64,000 nucleotides of DNA from Tillus elongatus (GCA_964006375.1 OZ023265.1:152665047-152729046); one strand, 5' to 3'. Numbered from the stretch's first letter, positions 36,362 through 49,261 are shown. Notes: generated by a model from the letters alone, not told the origin. Numbers and translations are program-made.

Positions 36362-36452
<91 letters not shown>
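35003..36452. mobile_element. foldback element inserted in a (TA)n tract
   Basis: The ends read CAGTGTGACCCACTT (35070) and AAGTGGGTCACACTA (to about 36364). Long inverted arms of about 550 bp are recognisable through paired landmarks: GTCAGTAGCGTACGTTTTTA at about 35175 against its complement near 36250, and again at about 35490 against about 35880. The centre lies near 35700. No ORF. (TA)n lies directly on both sides (35003-35069 and 36365-36452), consistent with TA target choice and a Tc1/mariner-mobilised non-autonomous element. Confidence 0.75.
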
Positions 36453-36454
<2 letters not shown>

Positions 36455-37699
36455 GGCGATTAGCGAAATAGATGATTTTGATCAGCGATATATATGTTAG
36501 TTTTCGAATAGAATCATTAATTTGGATCTGCTGGGAACGTGAATCCACATTCGAACAGACGTGTCAAAGTTGACAATTCGACATTAGCTGGTTTGCCCAC
36601 AGAGCTACCTTGGTTATTAACAACAACAAACTTTTTGTCCTAATAATAAAAAATTTCTGTGATTATACATGTAGGACAACAACTTTTTTTTCACAATTTA
36701 CCAAACGTGAGCATTAGTTATTAAACAAGGATCTAATTGTAATCGATATAGAGGTGTTTTATCTGGTTTCACAATTAAAATTATTTAAAACAAAATCTCA
36801 AATAGAGGTTTTACGTACATTGGTATAAAGTTTGGTACTTTCTAGCATTTTCTAATGATAGTATATTTGTTCGTAGAACAGAAAGATATCCAAGAGGGCA
36901 TTCCTAATCGTGAAAATATATTTGATATTAAATTCATATTACAATAGTTATACGAAAATTCGCTAGCATAAATCCAAATAATATCGTTTATAATTAAGTA
37001 GGTCGCATAGAAATTATAATTATTGACCTGGAATTGCTCACATTACATAAATAATAAACAAGTTGGAATTGCAGAGTACAGTATAAGGAATGCTGACTGA
37101 TTAGGTTTGCATTTTGTGAATTGTGTAGACCAAGCAAAAGGTTATAAGTAATGGTGTTGGTAAACATTAGCGAGACTTTTAATTATGTAGAAATAAGTAG
37201 AGACTTTTAACTTTTGCTTTAAAATGTAGAAACTCATATCAGTTATTTTTGATTAGATTCTTAAAATGTAAAGACGCGAGAATTTTAATTTAATTATGTA
37301 CAGATTTGGTTTTAATTTTATTCGGTTAAGTTAGTTTTAAAAAGTTGTTAACTCGTTTTATTATTTGTTAAATTTTTATTACAAATTACATCGTTACCAT
37401 GTCCATATTATCCTCTCAAAATGTATTTTCCCTTAATATCCTCCGCTCCTTAAACAATATTTGTAATTAGAGTGAAAGAAAATGTAATGTTATCTAAATA
37501 AAATGCTGGAGACATCCGAATATTCACACTACTTTGTCAGGTTCCTTGTCTCTTGTACTAGAAACACACATAATATTTATCACATATTTCACACAGTTGA
37601 CGTTCATTTAATTTAAATTTCCACTTCCGTCCTCGCGTTGTGTGAAAAACTTACGACACAATAACTCCTGTTGTATGAGGTTCTTGAGGTTCTTCGAAT
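36453..37699. other. 3' flank of TMEM272-like gene B
   Basis: Probably includes the 3' UTR of gene B (minus strand); TTTATT motifs that could act as AATAAA on that strand occur near 37350-37380. Nothing else was recognised. Confidence 0.35.
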
Positions 37700-37947
37700 T
37701 TAACTATTTGTCGCAGTTAATCTTGATTCTGTAGGGGTTTCTTCATCTTCTTCCAATTTATCTACACACTTCTCACATCCAAGGATACAACCGACAAAAC
37801 ACACCAGCAGCAATGCAAATAAAAATAGGATTGCATATACTATGGATATATATGATAGTGCAAATAAATATGTGGTTTTGTCGCAGTATTTTTCTGCATC
37901 TCTTGAATTGTAGCTTGGTTTGTACTCTTTGTAAACCCAATAAGAGC
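37700..37947 (-). CDS. TMEM272-like: TMEM272-like gene B, terminal coding exon
   Basis: The acceptor TTCACAG|GCTCT on the minus strand opens an 82-codon exon: GSYWVYKEYKPSY, YCDKTTYLFALSYISIVYA, a long hydrophobic helix, a Cys-containing CILGCEKC stretch and an acidic Glu/Asp-rich tail, then stop. It aligns along its length with the gene A exon at 6561-6796: WVY.(A/E)YKPSY, YC(N/D)KT.YLFA, YI.I.Y. Phase 1 matches the donor at 40199. The four exons total 576 nt, exactly 191 codons plus stop, with no defect. Confidence 0.85.
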
Positions 37948-38139
37948 CTGTGAAAATAATTATGGATAAAAAAATATTAGGTTGCTTACAAAACAAAGTT
38001 AGTTATTTTTGGAAGAGCATATAAACACTAAAAATGTAATAATGCGGTGGCTTAAGTTTATTTTGCAGTTAAGGAAAAAAGTAGTGTACGAAGTAGGTGC
38101 CAAAATTTCCCCCCCATTGACTGTAGTTCTATTAGCCTT

Positions 38140-38240
38140 GGAAAAGACAACACTTGTTCGTTGCAAGGTTAGAAGTCACGAAAATGGAGTATAGAGCTGT
38201 TATTAAATTCCTCACTCGAGAAGCACGCAAGAGCAGGAAG
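38140..38240 (+). pseudogene. mariner (SETMAR-like) 5' fragment
   Basis: CACTTGTTCGTTGCAAGGTT, then ATG opening MEYRAVIKFLTREA, the start of a mariner transposase of the SETMAR-related type. Similarity stops after about 50 bp of coding sequence. It lies antisense in the last intron of gene B. Confidence 0.45.
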
Positions 38241-38397
38241 AAGGCTGGAAGTGGTGACGGACAACAAGATTGCCCTTGCTGAGGATCTATGACGCTTGAA
38301 AGTAAAAGAAATATCAAAAATGTCAGGGCATCCAGTGATGATTTTTTAGGGTTAAGAATTGCTGCTGAAAAATCTAATAAGTGCGTTGATGTTAGGG

Positions 38398-39920
38398 GGG
38401 ACTAAGTATATTAAAGGGGTCGAGGACTCGGGTGCCAAAGGACTCCTGCGGGCATGCTGAGGAAGCGGAAACAACAACATGTGCTTTCGATTAAGCTTTC
38501 CCCAAGACCGTCATGCACGGTGAAGAGCCGCGTCCTGGACGATGTGACCCTGCTTATAACTAAACATGACGGATCTAGACGTGGAGGTCGAGAAAACTTC
38601 AATCCACGGTGTCACGTGACCCGTTGATAGAGATGGATGACACCAGGGTGATGGTGTCGTGAACGGAACCTCTGGAGTACCGGGCAACCCTCCAAAGTAA
38701 CCCGCCTTGCACCACACAGGGGGTTCTGATGGTCTGCGCAGTATTTCCCCCATTCTCTGGGAACAACATGAAGAAGAGAAATATAAATAAAACCAAAACC
38801 AATTAGGCTCGAGGAGTGGCTCCGGCTACAGGCTCGTGCCTTGAGTCTATTCCGGAAACGGAGACGAGCCAGGGGGCGTCAGCTTCCGCGGACTCTGGTG
38901 GTCTCACGACCGACGTACATACGGGGGATCAGGGGGTAGCTTCGGCCACATGCCTGTCCCCGATACCCAAGCTGGAGGCTGGGTCTCACCGGAGGGCGGC
39001 GATATCCGCGGACTCTGGATCCCCCTCCACCAGTGAGGACCTTACTGAAGGGGTAGAGAGAGTGTCCCTGCAGTCCAAGCGTCTTTCCGGGGCGCAAAGA
39101 TAGAAGCTCCCGAGGGCGCAGAAAATGGCGACCGGGGCATGGACGTTCGAGAAACCTGTAAAGGCGCAAGAGGGGAGTGCGAGTCAAAAGAGGCCGCGCT
39201 AGGACTCTAGCACGCCTACTGCAGACAGACGTCCCAAAAGGGCCAGGGCCGGAACACTGGCGCAAACTGGCTCGTATAGGGAGGTCACGCTAGACCAGGG
39301 GAAGGCGGACCTGATTCAGACTGCGGTGGACTCTCTTCAGGAAGGGGAGAGCCCGCCTCAGTTCCACCGGGCGCGCCTAGCGAGTGGTATCCTCGGGATA
39401 ACCTGTGCCGGAGTCGCGAAACTGGCTCTGGAAAACGATCGGGGGCGTTGGTCAGATTTGGGAGGGGGCGGACTTGACAGCCGCCGAGCCCAAAGAAATC
39501 CCAAAGAGACACAAGGTCCTCGTACGAATCCCTAATACCGTCCCGCATGAGACGGTGGTCAGAAGACTGAAGATACAGAACCCTGAATTGGGGACACAAC
39601 ACTGGTCGGTTCTAAGCAGGAGACCAGAGGAGGAAGAACAGACTTTCGCCTTCTCGATCGACCAGTCTTACAGAGCCCTTGAAGGAACCTTCTTTAAGGC
39701 ATTCTGGGGTCTGGGAAGGGTTAGCTTCCGCCCGCTGGGGAAGCAACCGGGGATTAATGGGGCGTAGGTTCCTTCAGGTCAACCTCCAAGACAATAGGGC
39801 AGCCACGGCCGGGCTACTGATGGCTCTGAGGAACGCGAATGTGGCCGCTATCCAGGAACTGTACTCGTATAAAGGAGAGATTAAGGAACTCGGCGGAGCT
39901 ATAGACTAGTTCAAGGCACA
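38398..39920 (+). mobile_element. LOA-type LINE, 5' part: ORF1 and start of ORF2
   Basis: GC-rich insertion in the last intron of gene B, antisense to it. ORF1-like sequence runs from about 38816 with frameshifts: ADRRPKRARAGTLAQTGSYR, then RRLKIQNPELGTQHWSVLSR and FKAFWGLGRVSF, which resemble insect LINE ORF1 proteins with a DUF4780-like domain. A new ATG at 39758 starts FLQVNLQDNRAATAGLLMAL and AAIQELYSYKGEI, the first motif of an apurinic-type endonuclease with N and E residues, but it stops at 39907-39909. The rest of ORF2 is missing. The 3' part at 8.9-9.8 kb may be of the same family. Confidence 0.65.
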
Positions 39921-40198
39921 GTGATTTTGGAATGGGTTGAGTAGAAAAGACAAAGGGAATGTGCAATAAGCCAAAGGCTGGGGTGCTATCGGGGCGGTAA
40001 AGCCGCGAGCGAGCACTGAGGGCCAAAAAAGGTATATTGAAAAATAAATCTAATTCTGAGTCTACGCCGATTTGTTATAGTCAGGCCGGGAAATTTTAGC
40101 GCTTCCCTCGTAAAACTAGTCTGCTCCACCTTATTAAATTGATAAAGATTACCAACATAAAAAATTGCGATCACAGTGAAAATTTCAAATTTACTCAC
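39921..40198. other. junction between LOA fragment and gene B exon 3
   Basis: The start is GC-rich and may belong to the LINE 3' UTR of an internally deleted copy. The remainder is intron. Confidence 0.3.
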
Positions 40199-40327
40199 CG
40201 TAAATAAAAAATAATAACTCCACTGTGTAAATCATGGACAGTACTGTAGATATTTTGATAAACTTTATATATTTTACCAAGAAATTCATAAATAAGCTGA
40301 TAAGTTTTGAAATTATTCCTATTACAC
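40199..40327 (-). CDS. TMEM272-like: TMEM272-like gene B, exon 3
   Basis: This 129-bp exon lies between CTAG|GTGTA and TACG|GTGAGT on the minus strand. It reads VIGIISKLISLFMNFLVKYI, then a helix ending LSMIYTVELLFFIYG. It continues the family helix GV.G....L.SL after the CP...IP loop. Phase 1 on both sides. Confidence 0.8.
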
Positions 40328-40382
40328 CTAGAAAAAAACAAGCCAATTATAATATGTTTTGAAAATTAATGTATTTGAATAC

Positions 40383-40505
40383 CTGCAACTACCAAAAATA
40401 ATGGTATATTGTGTTCTACGGGACATCTGCGAAAATTCATTGATCCAATAACCACCATAGCGATGTGGACGCCAAAGCTAATAACAAGTGATACATTGAT
40501 TCCGC
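40383..40505 (-). CDS. TMEM272-like: TMEM272-like gene B, exon 2 with CP...IP signature
   Basis: This 123-bp exon has acceptor TTTTAG|GCGGA and donor GCAG|GTATTC. It encodes the first helix GINVSLVISFGVHIAMVVIG and then RRCPVEHNIPLFLVVAG. The motif IGS..... CPVE..IP(L/I)(F/Y)L is the strongest reason for the TMEM272-like call. Same length and phase as gene A 17088-17210. Confidence 0.85.
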
Positions 40506-40549
40506 CTAAAACAAATTATTAAAAATTAGAAATAATGTTTTACCTTTTT

Positions 40550-40900
40550 TATATCCTATATGTTATTATAATTATCACAGTGTACAGGCGATGTTGCCTT
40601 GTGGCCCCAATCATGACTGTTACTCTACTTGCACTTTGGGCAAACGTCCGATACGGTGGTTTATCGCTGTCATCTGCAAACAAAACCTTGTCGTCCCAAT
40701 CATGTCTGTTTCTCTAGTTGCTCTTTGGGAAAAGGTGCGATACGGTATTTGGGAGGCGGTGTGTGGTTTCCCGTTGCCATCCGCAAACAAAAGTGGCAAC
40801 AGAACACAGTGTTTCTAGAGGGTCACCAAATTCAAGTACTGACCGTACCCGACGTTGCTCCACTTCGATGATTGTACGAAAACCTATGTTTCAACGTGGC
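40550..40900 (+). repeat. two-copy tandem repeat, unit about 105 bp
   Basis: CCCCAATCATGACTGTTACT at about 40600 recurs as CCCAATCATGTCTGTTTCT near 40695, followed by matching CTTTGGG.AAA..T.CGATACGGT and CATC(T/C)GCAAACAAAA phrases. It is probably part of an unidentified retroelement. Confidence 0.5.
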
Positions 40901-41101
40901 ATGGTCGTTGCTGCTTATGTTTAGCCTTGCAAAATTTAAAGTTATTGATATTAAAAATATTTTTGAGGTCCTAAAAGTTGGTCACAATTTTCTATTACAT
41001 TAAGAAAGTCCTAGCGTTGTTAATAGTTCATGCTACAACTTCGATTCGCTTTGAAAAGTATCCTGGGTTCGCATCTCACTTTTGCTCGTTGATTTTTCGA
41101 A

Positions 41102-41104
<3 letters not shown>

Positions 41105-41172
<68 letters not shown>
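41105..41172. repeat. (TA)n microsatellite in gene B intron 1
   Basis: About 68 bp of TA without recognised TCR flanks. Confidence 0.95.
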
Positions 41173-41175
<3 letters not shown>

Positions 41176-42156
41176 TTCTACTAGTTTTTGCAGTCATTAT
41201 TTCTGAAGATACAGGAAAAAATGTCTAACTTTAACACTGTAATTTTTTTTTTTTTTCACTTATACTCAAAACTAGTAAGCTTCAAGAAAATAAATAATGG
41301 TGAAATTGTGACTGTTATTAAATTAGTATTTATCTTCTGTCAAATTGCACTTTGAAGCGTTTGTTTAAGGGTCATATTTTCCATAGGTTTTTTGCTTTAA
41401 AGTTTCTAACCTAGTTTTTTATAAGAACTCCGATTAGAAATTCAGAAAAATAGATACCATTGAAAAGAGGATTTATTGATATATCACAGGATACCTCTTG
41501 CCATTTGGGATTTCACGTGTTAACGTAACCCTTTCACAAAGGTTGCATCAAGGGTTGAATTGTTAAATAGGAATGTGTTCCCCTAAACCCCAAACCAGAA
41601 TTAACCTATCCGAGTTTTATAGTTTTCTTCTGCTGTAATGTGAAAAACCCGGGTGAGGGGCTTTCTGTGACTCATCCAGTGACGCTTTGTATGTTAAGAA
41701 TTAATGATTTTAAAATCGAAGCAAAAACTGGACGAGTTTTAACATAAAGTAATATATAGAAGCTCAAGGGACATGCAAAAATATTCCTTGTAGCAACGAG
41801 TGGTGGATTGTTAAGTAGATTTAAAATTTTATTCTCAAAAATTATCGAATTTATCAGTGTTGACAGAAATGCGCACTGTTTTGATTTTGCATTTTTTTTA
41901 ATAGCTATGGATGCATAAATTGGTAACCTGAAAGTCTGAAACATGTTCTAAAATGCATTTTCTGAGATCTATCCAGGAAATTTCTAATATTGCTTTTTGA
42001 ATTGTATTTAGACCATTACTAGCAGAAATTATTTTCTTTTAGCGTAAATAATAGGGTAAGCTTGTATTGCATGTTAGGAATGAATAAATTCATTAAAGAA
42101 CCCAAAACCATAAAGTAATTTTAAGCAGTTAACAAAACTGACGAATTTACAAGAAC
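41173..42156. other. no feature recognised
   Basis: Intron 1 of gene B. AT-rich and without coding or repeat signal by eye. Confidence 0.35.
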
Positions 42157-42504
42157 AAGTCTGGACGCAGCAAGTGCGTTACGGTACTAAATTTTCATAA
42201 AAAAATGTTTTTTATAGCAAATATGTCTTTTTTTATGAAAGCCAGCATCAGATTTGGTAGTATAATCTATATAGTACAAACAATATACCATATTTCATCA
42301 AAATAAGTGTATTGTTTGAAAAAGTAAAAAAAATTCAAATTTTCATAGATAGCGAATCTATTGGTAAAAACGCCGTGACATAATTTTTATGTGCCAAAAA
42401 TGTAAAAAGTTGCAAACCAATTAAAATCACTCGGAAACTGGGAACGGTAACCAAGTTTTTCGCTACAAACGTGCATTTTAATTGTATGGAAAATTCAAAA
42501 ATGC

Positions 42505-42588
<84 letters not shown>

Positions 42589-43400
42589 GGATGTTTATAT
42601 CACCAACGACTTATGGGACACCTATTACTGGAAAAAGTAATTTTATAATATGCAGCGCAAGACCTATAATTAACGTATACAATTTTTCTCGTATTTGGTA
42701 TATAAACTAACCGAAGTGGGTTCTAGGCCGCCTTTTGCGTGCTTAGTTGAATAAATCTTTTAAGAATTCAAATGTCGCGGTCTCCTCAATTTTTTCTAAG
42801 AAAATTCGCTGAAAACTATGGAGCGTTTAACCATAAACTCTATAGCTAAAACTACTGCCAAAGCATCAGAGAAACGTTGTATTTGAAATGGATTTTCTGG
42901 AAATATTTTGGTCAAATCAAGGACAATGAAGATTGAAGCTGAAACTTAAGAGTTTGTAAAATAAATTAATTGCAGCATTTCAGGTTCTTTGCTAAACGTT
43001 GCCAATTTTGATGTTTAAAATCGCGACTTTGGCGTTTTAAGAGAAAAAACTATAGAATTTTTAAAGTAATTGTTCTTGCATCTCCTGCCCTTTTTGCGCC
43101 AAAAAGAACTTAATTTTCGTCTGTAATATACCATAGATTTTGTTATGCCCGCAAAATATTTTGTCTTTGTGAGTTTCTCTGGTCAGTGGCACCCAATTTT
43201 TTTCTTAAAATGCCTATAACCTTTTTTTTCTTCTAACTTACAGATCTAAATTTTGGTTCATAGTTTACTTTTAATGATGTAAATCGGTGTAACTAATTTG
43301 GTTGCCATAATTTTCTTATTTCCGGAGGTATGAAAATTTTCTGAAAGGAAATTTTAAAAAAATCCGGGAAATTCTATGTCTAAAAATTATAACAATTGTT
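42157..43400 (-). repeat. TCR copy 7 (A type) with (TA)n at an unusual internal site
   Basis: The hairpin motif at 42165-42179 and part of module A are followed by the reverse A body. (TA)n 42508-42585 lies within AAAATGCAATTATA, where other copies have AAAATGCAATAATA. A degenerate 5' module (GAAGTGGGTTCTAGG...) lies at about 42710, and more body sequence follows to about 43400. The order is rearranged relative to the other copies. Confidence 0.6.
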
Positions 43401-43425
43401 TAGGATAATGTTGTAATGTAAAATA

Positions 43426-44712
<1,287 letters not shown>

Positions 44713-45241
44713 TTTAATGGGCCGATTCATTGGTGTGCTCAAAGTTCCTATTTTTTTATCGTGAATTTTTTGTATTGGATTTCATAGCCTACTATCCTCA
44801 AAACGGTTTTTCTCAAAATTGTCAGTGCAATTACAAGATTTCTCAAGCATGTTATACATAATTGGAGAGCTCTGTTCACAGGTTATCACATGAGCAAAAA
44901 ATTAAATATGGCTGCCATAATAAAAACAAACGTTGATACCTGTAGCTCAAAAACAAATGACAATCCATAGTTGAAAATAGCACAAAAAGATTACTCTGAA
45001 AAAAGTGTCCTGATAATGTGCAAGTCTTAGACATGTCAGATCAACGCCTAATTAGTGTGTGTGTGTGTGTGTTTGGTTTACTGGCTGTGGCTTTGATCAG
45101 CCATTAGCACATTATGACCCACCTCTGCTACCCTATCCTAAAGTCGTTAGATCACCTTTACACTTTTCTTTTTGTATATATACATACTTAAATTTATTCT
45201 ATGCTATTATTCTAAATACAAGTATTCATCCTTGATTATAT

Positions 45242-45244
<3 letters not shown>
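44713..45244. other. no gene recognised; short (GT)n
   Basis: A (GT)n run lies at about 45056-45073. Nothing else was recognised. Confidence 0.35.
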
Positions 45245-45286
<42 letters not shown>

Positions 45287-45520
45287 CAATCTTTTATTTC
45301 TCTTAGGACTTTTTTTTTTTATTTCTATCTTTTTTGGCTTTTTTTTTATGTTGCAATCTTTTATTTCTTTTTTTTTGCAATCTTTTATTTCCCTTAGGAC
45401 TTTTTTTTTTTTTTTTTTTTATTTCTCTCTTTTTTGCCTTTTTTTTATGTTGCAATCTTTTATTTCTTTTTTTTTTCTTTTTTTTTTTTTTTTCTCAAGA
45501 GCCTTTTTTTTGTTATTAAA
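45245..45520. repeat. poly(T) and T-rich tandem repeat
   Basis: A pure T run of about 40 bases is followed by about four diverged copies of CAATCTTTTATTTCTCTTAGGAC with T runs between them. Reading frames here are low-complexity Phe/Leu and not genes. Confidence 0.8.
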
Positions 45521-45851
45521 TAAACAAAAGGACTGTGAGGAGATGGTTGACTACAGGGAAACGCCTAATTAGACATTGAAGAAAAAATAAATCGACAAAT
45601 TTTATTTTTTTCAAAATAACTTGAAAACTAAAAGAGGCAGGGCAAAATACAAGTCATATTTGGAACGAGCATGAAATTCTGCAAAACATTGCTAATTTAA
45701 CCGCCTCCCTATCTCTAATAATAACGGAGATAGCAATACATCCCCGTCCAGTTTGGGACACTCTGTATGTTTCACTTGTATATTCAAAAAGTTTTTGCGA
45801 TAATTTCCCATTAATTAATTATCTTCAGTGTACTAAAACATTTCTGATTAC

Positions 45852-45927
45852 CTTTCAGTTTATCCTTGATCGTCTGCCACCTGCTGGGATGTTTCCGCGG
45901 CGCCGCATTCGACTTTGCACCGTCCAT
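45852..45927 (-). CDS. TMEM272-like: TMEM272-like gene B, first coding exon
   Basis: Minus-strand ATG at 45927 opens MDGAKSNAAPRKHPSRWQTI, then KDKLK, ending at GAAAG|GTAATC in phase 1. Joined to exon 2 it reads KLKG|GINVSLVIS. A short basic, Pro-containing cytoplasmic N-terminus before the first helix suits the family. It was chosen over a longer overlapping minus-strand ORF because only this frame runs into a donor in the phase required by exon 2. Intron 1 is about 5.3 kb. Confidence 0.6.
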
Positions 45928-46599
45928 ATTATTTCGCCAACGACAACAAAACCGACAGCTATCAGATGCACTAAAACTGCAAAACTGTTATTGTATATTT
46001 TTGTGTCCACTGTTATGCCAAGAGCATTCACGGAACTGTAATGCTGAATTTCTAAAAATAATCTCTCCTCGCTTCCGTACGTTCGTGATGTTTCGTTGTT
46101 GGGTGTAGTATCATGAGTATCAGGCGTTCTATACTGGATCACAAGGTCAATTTTATCAATTGTCATAGTGGAATGGGCTATAAAATAGGTCACAATATAA
46201 CGCCCTTTTCTGTACGTGAAGGAATTAAGTTCGTGATGTACACAACTATATTAAAATAATAGAATTATAAATTGTAGCATGTATTCAGCTATGCAATTTG
46301 GTGTCAGAGATAAAAAGGTGTAGCTAGTCGCAGTGGCGGCTCGTTAGTTTTATAGAGGAGAGGCAAATATGTAACTAATTAAGACTTACCAATGAGTGAG
46401 ATTCATCTACGATTTATGTTTCAATGTTTTCAAATTGTGTAACTAAGATAGCAAACTACTCTTACTTTCAAATCGTCAATACGTGTGGAAGTTGAAGTAT
46501 GGCATCGGCAACAAAAATTTCAAACTTTTTTTCGCTTAAACGTCCTAAAAAGTATCAAAACATATAGAAAACGTAATTTGGAAACGAACATTGGGTAAA
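45928..46599. promoter_or_regulatory. upstream region of gene B; transposon-terminus-like motif
   Basis: The first few hundred bases should hold the 5' UTR and promoter of gene B (minus strand), but no TATA or initiator could be fixed. CAGTGGCGGCTCGTTAG at 46331 resembles the end of hAT-like elements, and a related CAGTGGCGATTTCTCCTAG lies at about 61788. Confidence 0.3.
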
Positions 46600-46939
46600 T
46601 TTGCAGATAACCTCCCGAACGCTTTTCAAAAATTTGTTTTCGGAAACATGCCTAGGATCCCCTCCCCCCTGGATGCACAAACCACGTGAAAAATTTCTTG
46701 TTTACAGCCCCCAAGGAAGTTACGGGACCAGGAGTGAATAGGGGTGCTGGGCGCGGTAGGTAGTGAAAGGGAAATATGAGCAGAAAATGCGAAGAAAATA
46801 GCTTGAAATCTGTCTTTAAGTGAATTTTCTTAAAAAAAATTCACTAATGAGGAGATCCCGAGTAGTGAATTTTGAAAAAATTTCTTCAAATGAGCGTTAT
46901 TTAGGGCCCCTGGAACCCAAATCCGAGGTCGGTGTCAGA

Positions 46940-46996
<57 letters not shown>

Positions 46997-48180
46997 GTGT
47001 CGTTAGCCAGGAAAATCCGCCTAAGTTTTCCCGGAAAATGTTGTGTTTCCTTTCTAAAAAAATCGAAAAAAATGTTTTTCGCCAAAATTAACAAAGTAAG
47101 GGCAACCAAATTTCATACGCGCCTTTATATTATTATAGGTAAGTTACCTACCAAAATTTAGCTGTGTAGGTTAAAGGACAAAAAAGTTACAGGCATTTAA
47201 AGAAAAATAAATTTTGGTTTTCCTCAAAACGTCAAAGTCGCGATTTAAAATATCAAAATTGGTAATATTTAGGCAGTGATCCTGAAATTAATATTAGCTA
47301 TGGAAAGAACATGTCTCAAGAAGAATGCTTTACAAAGCCTAATCCCTTAGTTTCAATCGTCATTGTCCTTCATTTTACTAAAATATTCCCAGAAAATTCA
47401 TTTAAAATAGACCCTAGTGTTGGCTATAGAGTTTATCGTTTAATGGTATATCATTTTTGTCAAATTTTCGTAAAAAATCATTAAAGCTAAATATATCCGT
47501 TATTATGCAAGTTACGAAAAAAAGGTATACATTAATTATAGGGTCTCTTGAGCTACATCTTAAAAAATATTTCCACAATTACAGGATGGCTCATAAGTTG
47601 TTGGTGATTCAAATTTTCTTTCTTTTTTAAATCGAACACGCCCTATGTTATTGCATTTTTGCATTTTCCATCGAAATATAATACATCTTTGTAAGAAAAG
47701 CAATTCTGGACGCAGTAAGTGCGTTATGGTAGCGAATTTTCATTAAATGCTTCAAATTTGAATAGCTCAATTTGCTATTAACCTATAAGGTTGACCAGGA
47801 AACCAGTTTTTTCGGGAACAATTTAAGTTTACTTTCGGAAATTTTTGTACATTTTCAAACAATAAAGTTATTTTGATGAAACATGGTACATTGTTTCTAC
47901 TATATAGATTGATGCCTGCTTTCTTAAAAAAGCATGTTTGCTATTAAAAAGATTTTTATGAAAATTCACTACCATAACGCACTTGCTGCACCCAGAAGTT
48001 TTTTACATCCTGAAGCCATACCCCCCTAAACCCTGCCTACCCCGCACAGCATCCCTATTCGTGCCAGGTACCGTAAGTTCCTTAGGGGGTATGAACAATG
48101 AATTTTTTCTTGTGGTTTATGTAACGAGTGTGGTTATCCGCATGATAGAGGGGAAGGAAAATCCCCACCACGAAGCAACA
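46600..48180. repeat. foldback MITE split by TCR copy 9
   Basis: The left arm (about 46650-46780) contains AAGGAAGTTACGGGACCAGG and GAATAGGGGTGCTGGG. The right arm (about 48010-48110) carries the inverted equivalents CAGCATCCCTATTCGTGCC and CCGTAAGTTCC. The same arm pair occurs uninterrupted at 62.88-63.26 kb. TCR copy 9 sits between the arms. Confidence 0.6.
46813..48000 (+). repeat. TCR copy 9 (A type), complete
   Basis: All parts are in order: palindromic 5' end 46818-46850, 5' module, (TA)n 46942-46992, A body, hairpin motif 47710-47724, module A, and inverted hairpin 47977-47991. It is about 1.19 kb with no ORF, and lies in the middle of a foldback MITE. Confidence 0.8.
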
Positions 48181-48348
48181 AACCCCCGTTGGACAAAAGT
48201 GGAACTCTCGAGGAAGGAAAACCTATATTACAATATAAGTGGCAAACTATGTACAGCAAAAAGAGAACATCCAATAGCAAATACCGTGAAACGATACAAA
48301 TTTACAAAAAAAAAAAAAACAACAACAACAAATTTACACAACACTTAC

Positions 48349-48429
48349 CTTTTGCATCTCAAGCAAATGATGTAGGTCCGGCTCTGGGTGTAAACAACCT
48401 GTGACCTTGTAATTAACAGCCTCCGACAT
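48349..48429 (-). CDS. candidate first coding exon of an unknown gene
   Basis: On the minus strand, ATG opens a 27-codon stretch beginning MSEAVNYKVTGCLHPEPDLH and ending LLEMQK, directly followed by a consensus GTAAGT donor in phase 0. The upstream sequence to about 48550 is unique-looking and could be a 5' UTR. No downstream exon was found in the window, and the phase does not fit gene B. I do not recognise the product. It may be chance. Confidence 0.35.
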
Positions 48430-48549
48430 GGCAATTTCCTCATCGCAAAAACAACATAGAAAACAAATAACATGTCACCGACTAAGAAAAGGCCACACAT
48501 GCACCCTAAGCCACTACAACAGCAATGGTCACTAACAAAGAAGGTAAAC

Positions 48550-49261
48550 AACGCACAATTTCAGAAATAACGTTCGCAACATACGAATATATAAAAAAAA
48601 CGTCTAAACGCGTACCCGTACTAGCGCCGTACTGAAATCAAAGTGACAAACTGTCAGTTAATGGCGATAGCCCATGAGTCTAGAATGTTCAAGGGATTCC
48701 CAAAATCAAAGTTAGCTTTATGTGAAATGTAATGTTTAGGAGGGGAAGGGGTGTCACGGGACAGGACCGTACTGGGAAATTATTAAAAAAGTGTGCAATG
48801 TGTAAGGAACTTTAAATATCAATAAGTCGGCAAAAAAAAAAGGTAAGAATTGTGTTACCGTGCTTGTATGGTAGCAAACCTTATCTATCAGGAGTCGATG
48901 AAACTTGATTCTGGAACGAATTTTTTTTTTGCCTGTCAGCCTGTATGTCTGTCTGTTCGTAGGCGCAATAATTTTTGAAAGAATTGAAATATCATCTTCA
49001 AATTTAGATTCCAATTACCACCAGGCAAAGGAACGCTTCGAATTGTTTTTGGATAAGATCGCTTCAAGGGGTAGAAGATAAATGAGGGGTGATTTGGTGA
49101 AAATTGACATTTGTATGTTAAAACTCGAATAATATAAAATTTTAGAAGTTTATGGGTAGAAGAATACAAATATATTATTTATGGTCAAGTCGTGGACCTT
49201 AAATTAATTTCTTGAAAATATATTTTTGAAGTGAGTAGATTAGCACAGCTATGTGGAAGTT
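48550..49261. other. no gene; microsatellite-bearing repeat
   Basis: CTGTCAGCCTGTATGTCTG followed by TCTGTTCGTAGGCGCAATAA (about 48930-48970) resembles GTCT-microsatellite elements of insects. The rest is unclassified. Confidence 0.3.

Noticed and set aside
38879..39265. 128-codon minus-strand ORF
   Set aside because: Antisense shadow of the GC-rich LOA ORF1; codon pattern and homology support the plus strand.
45334..45572. Phe/Leu-rich ORFs
   Set aside because: Low-complexity T-rich tandem repeat, no coding signal.
45855..46193. 112-codon minus-strand ORF starting MTYFIAHSTM
   Set aside because: Its frame ends at a stop just before the donor; the other frame (MDGAKSN...) reaches the donor in the phase that gene B exon 2 needs.
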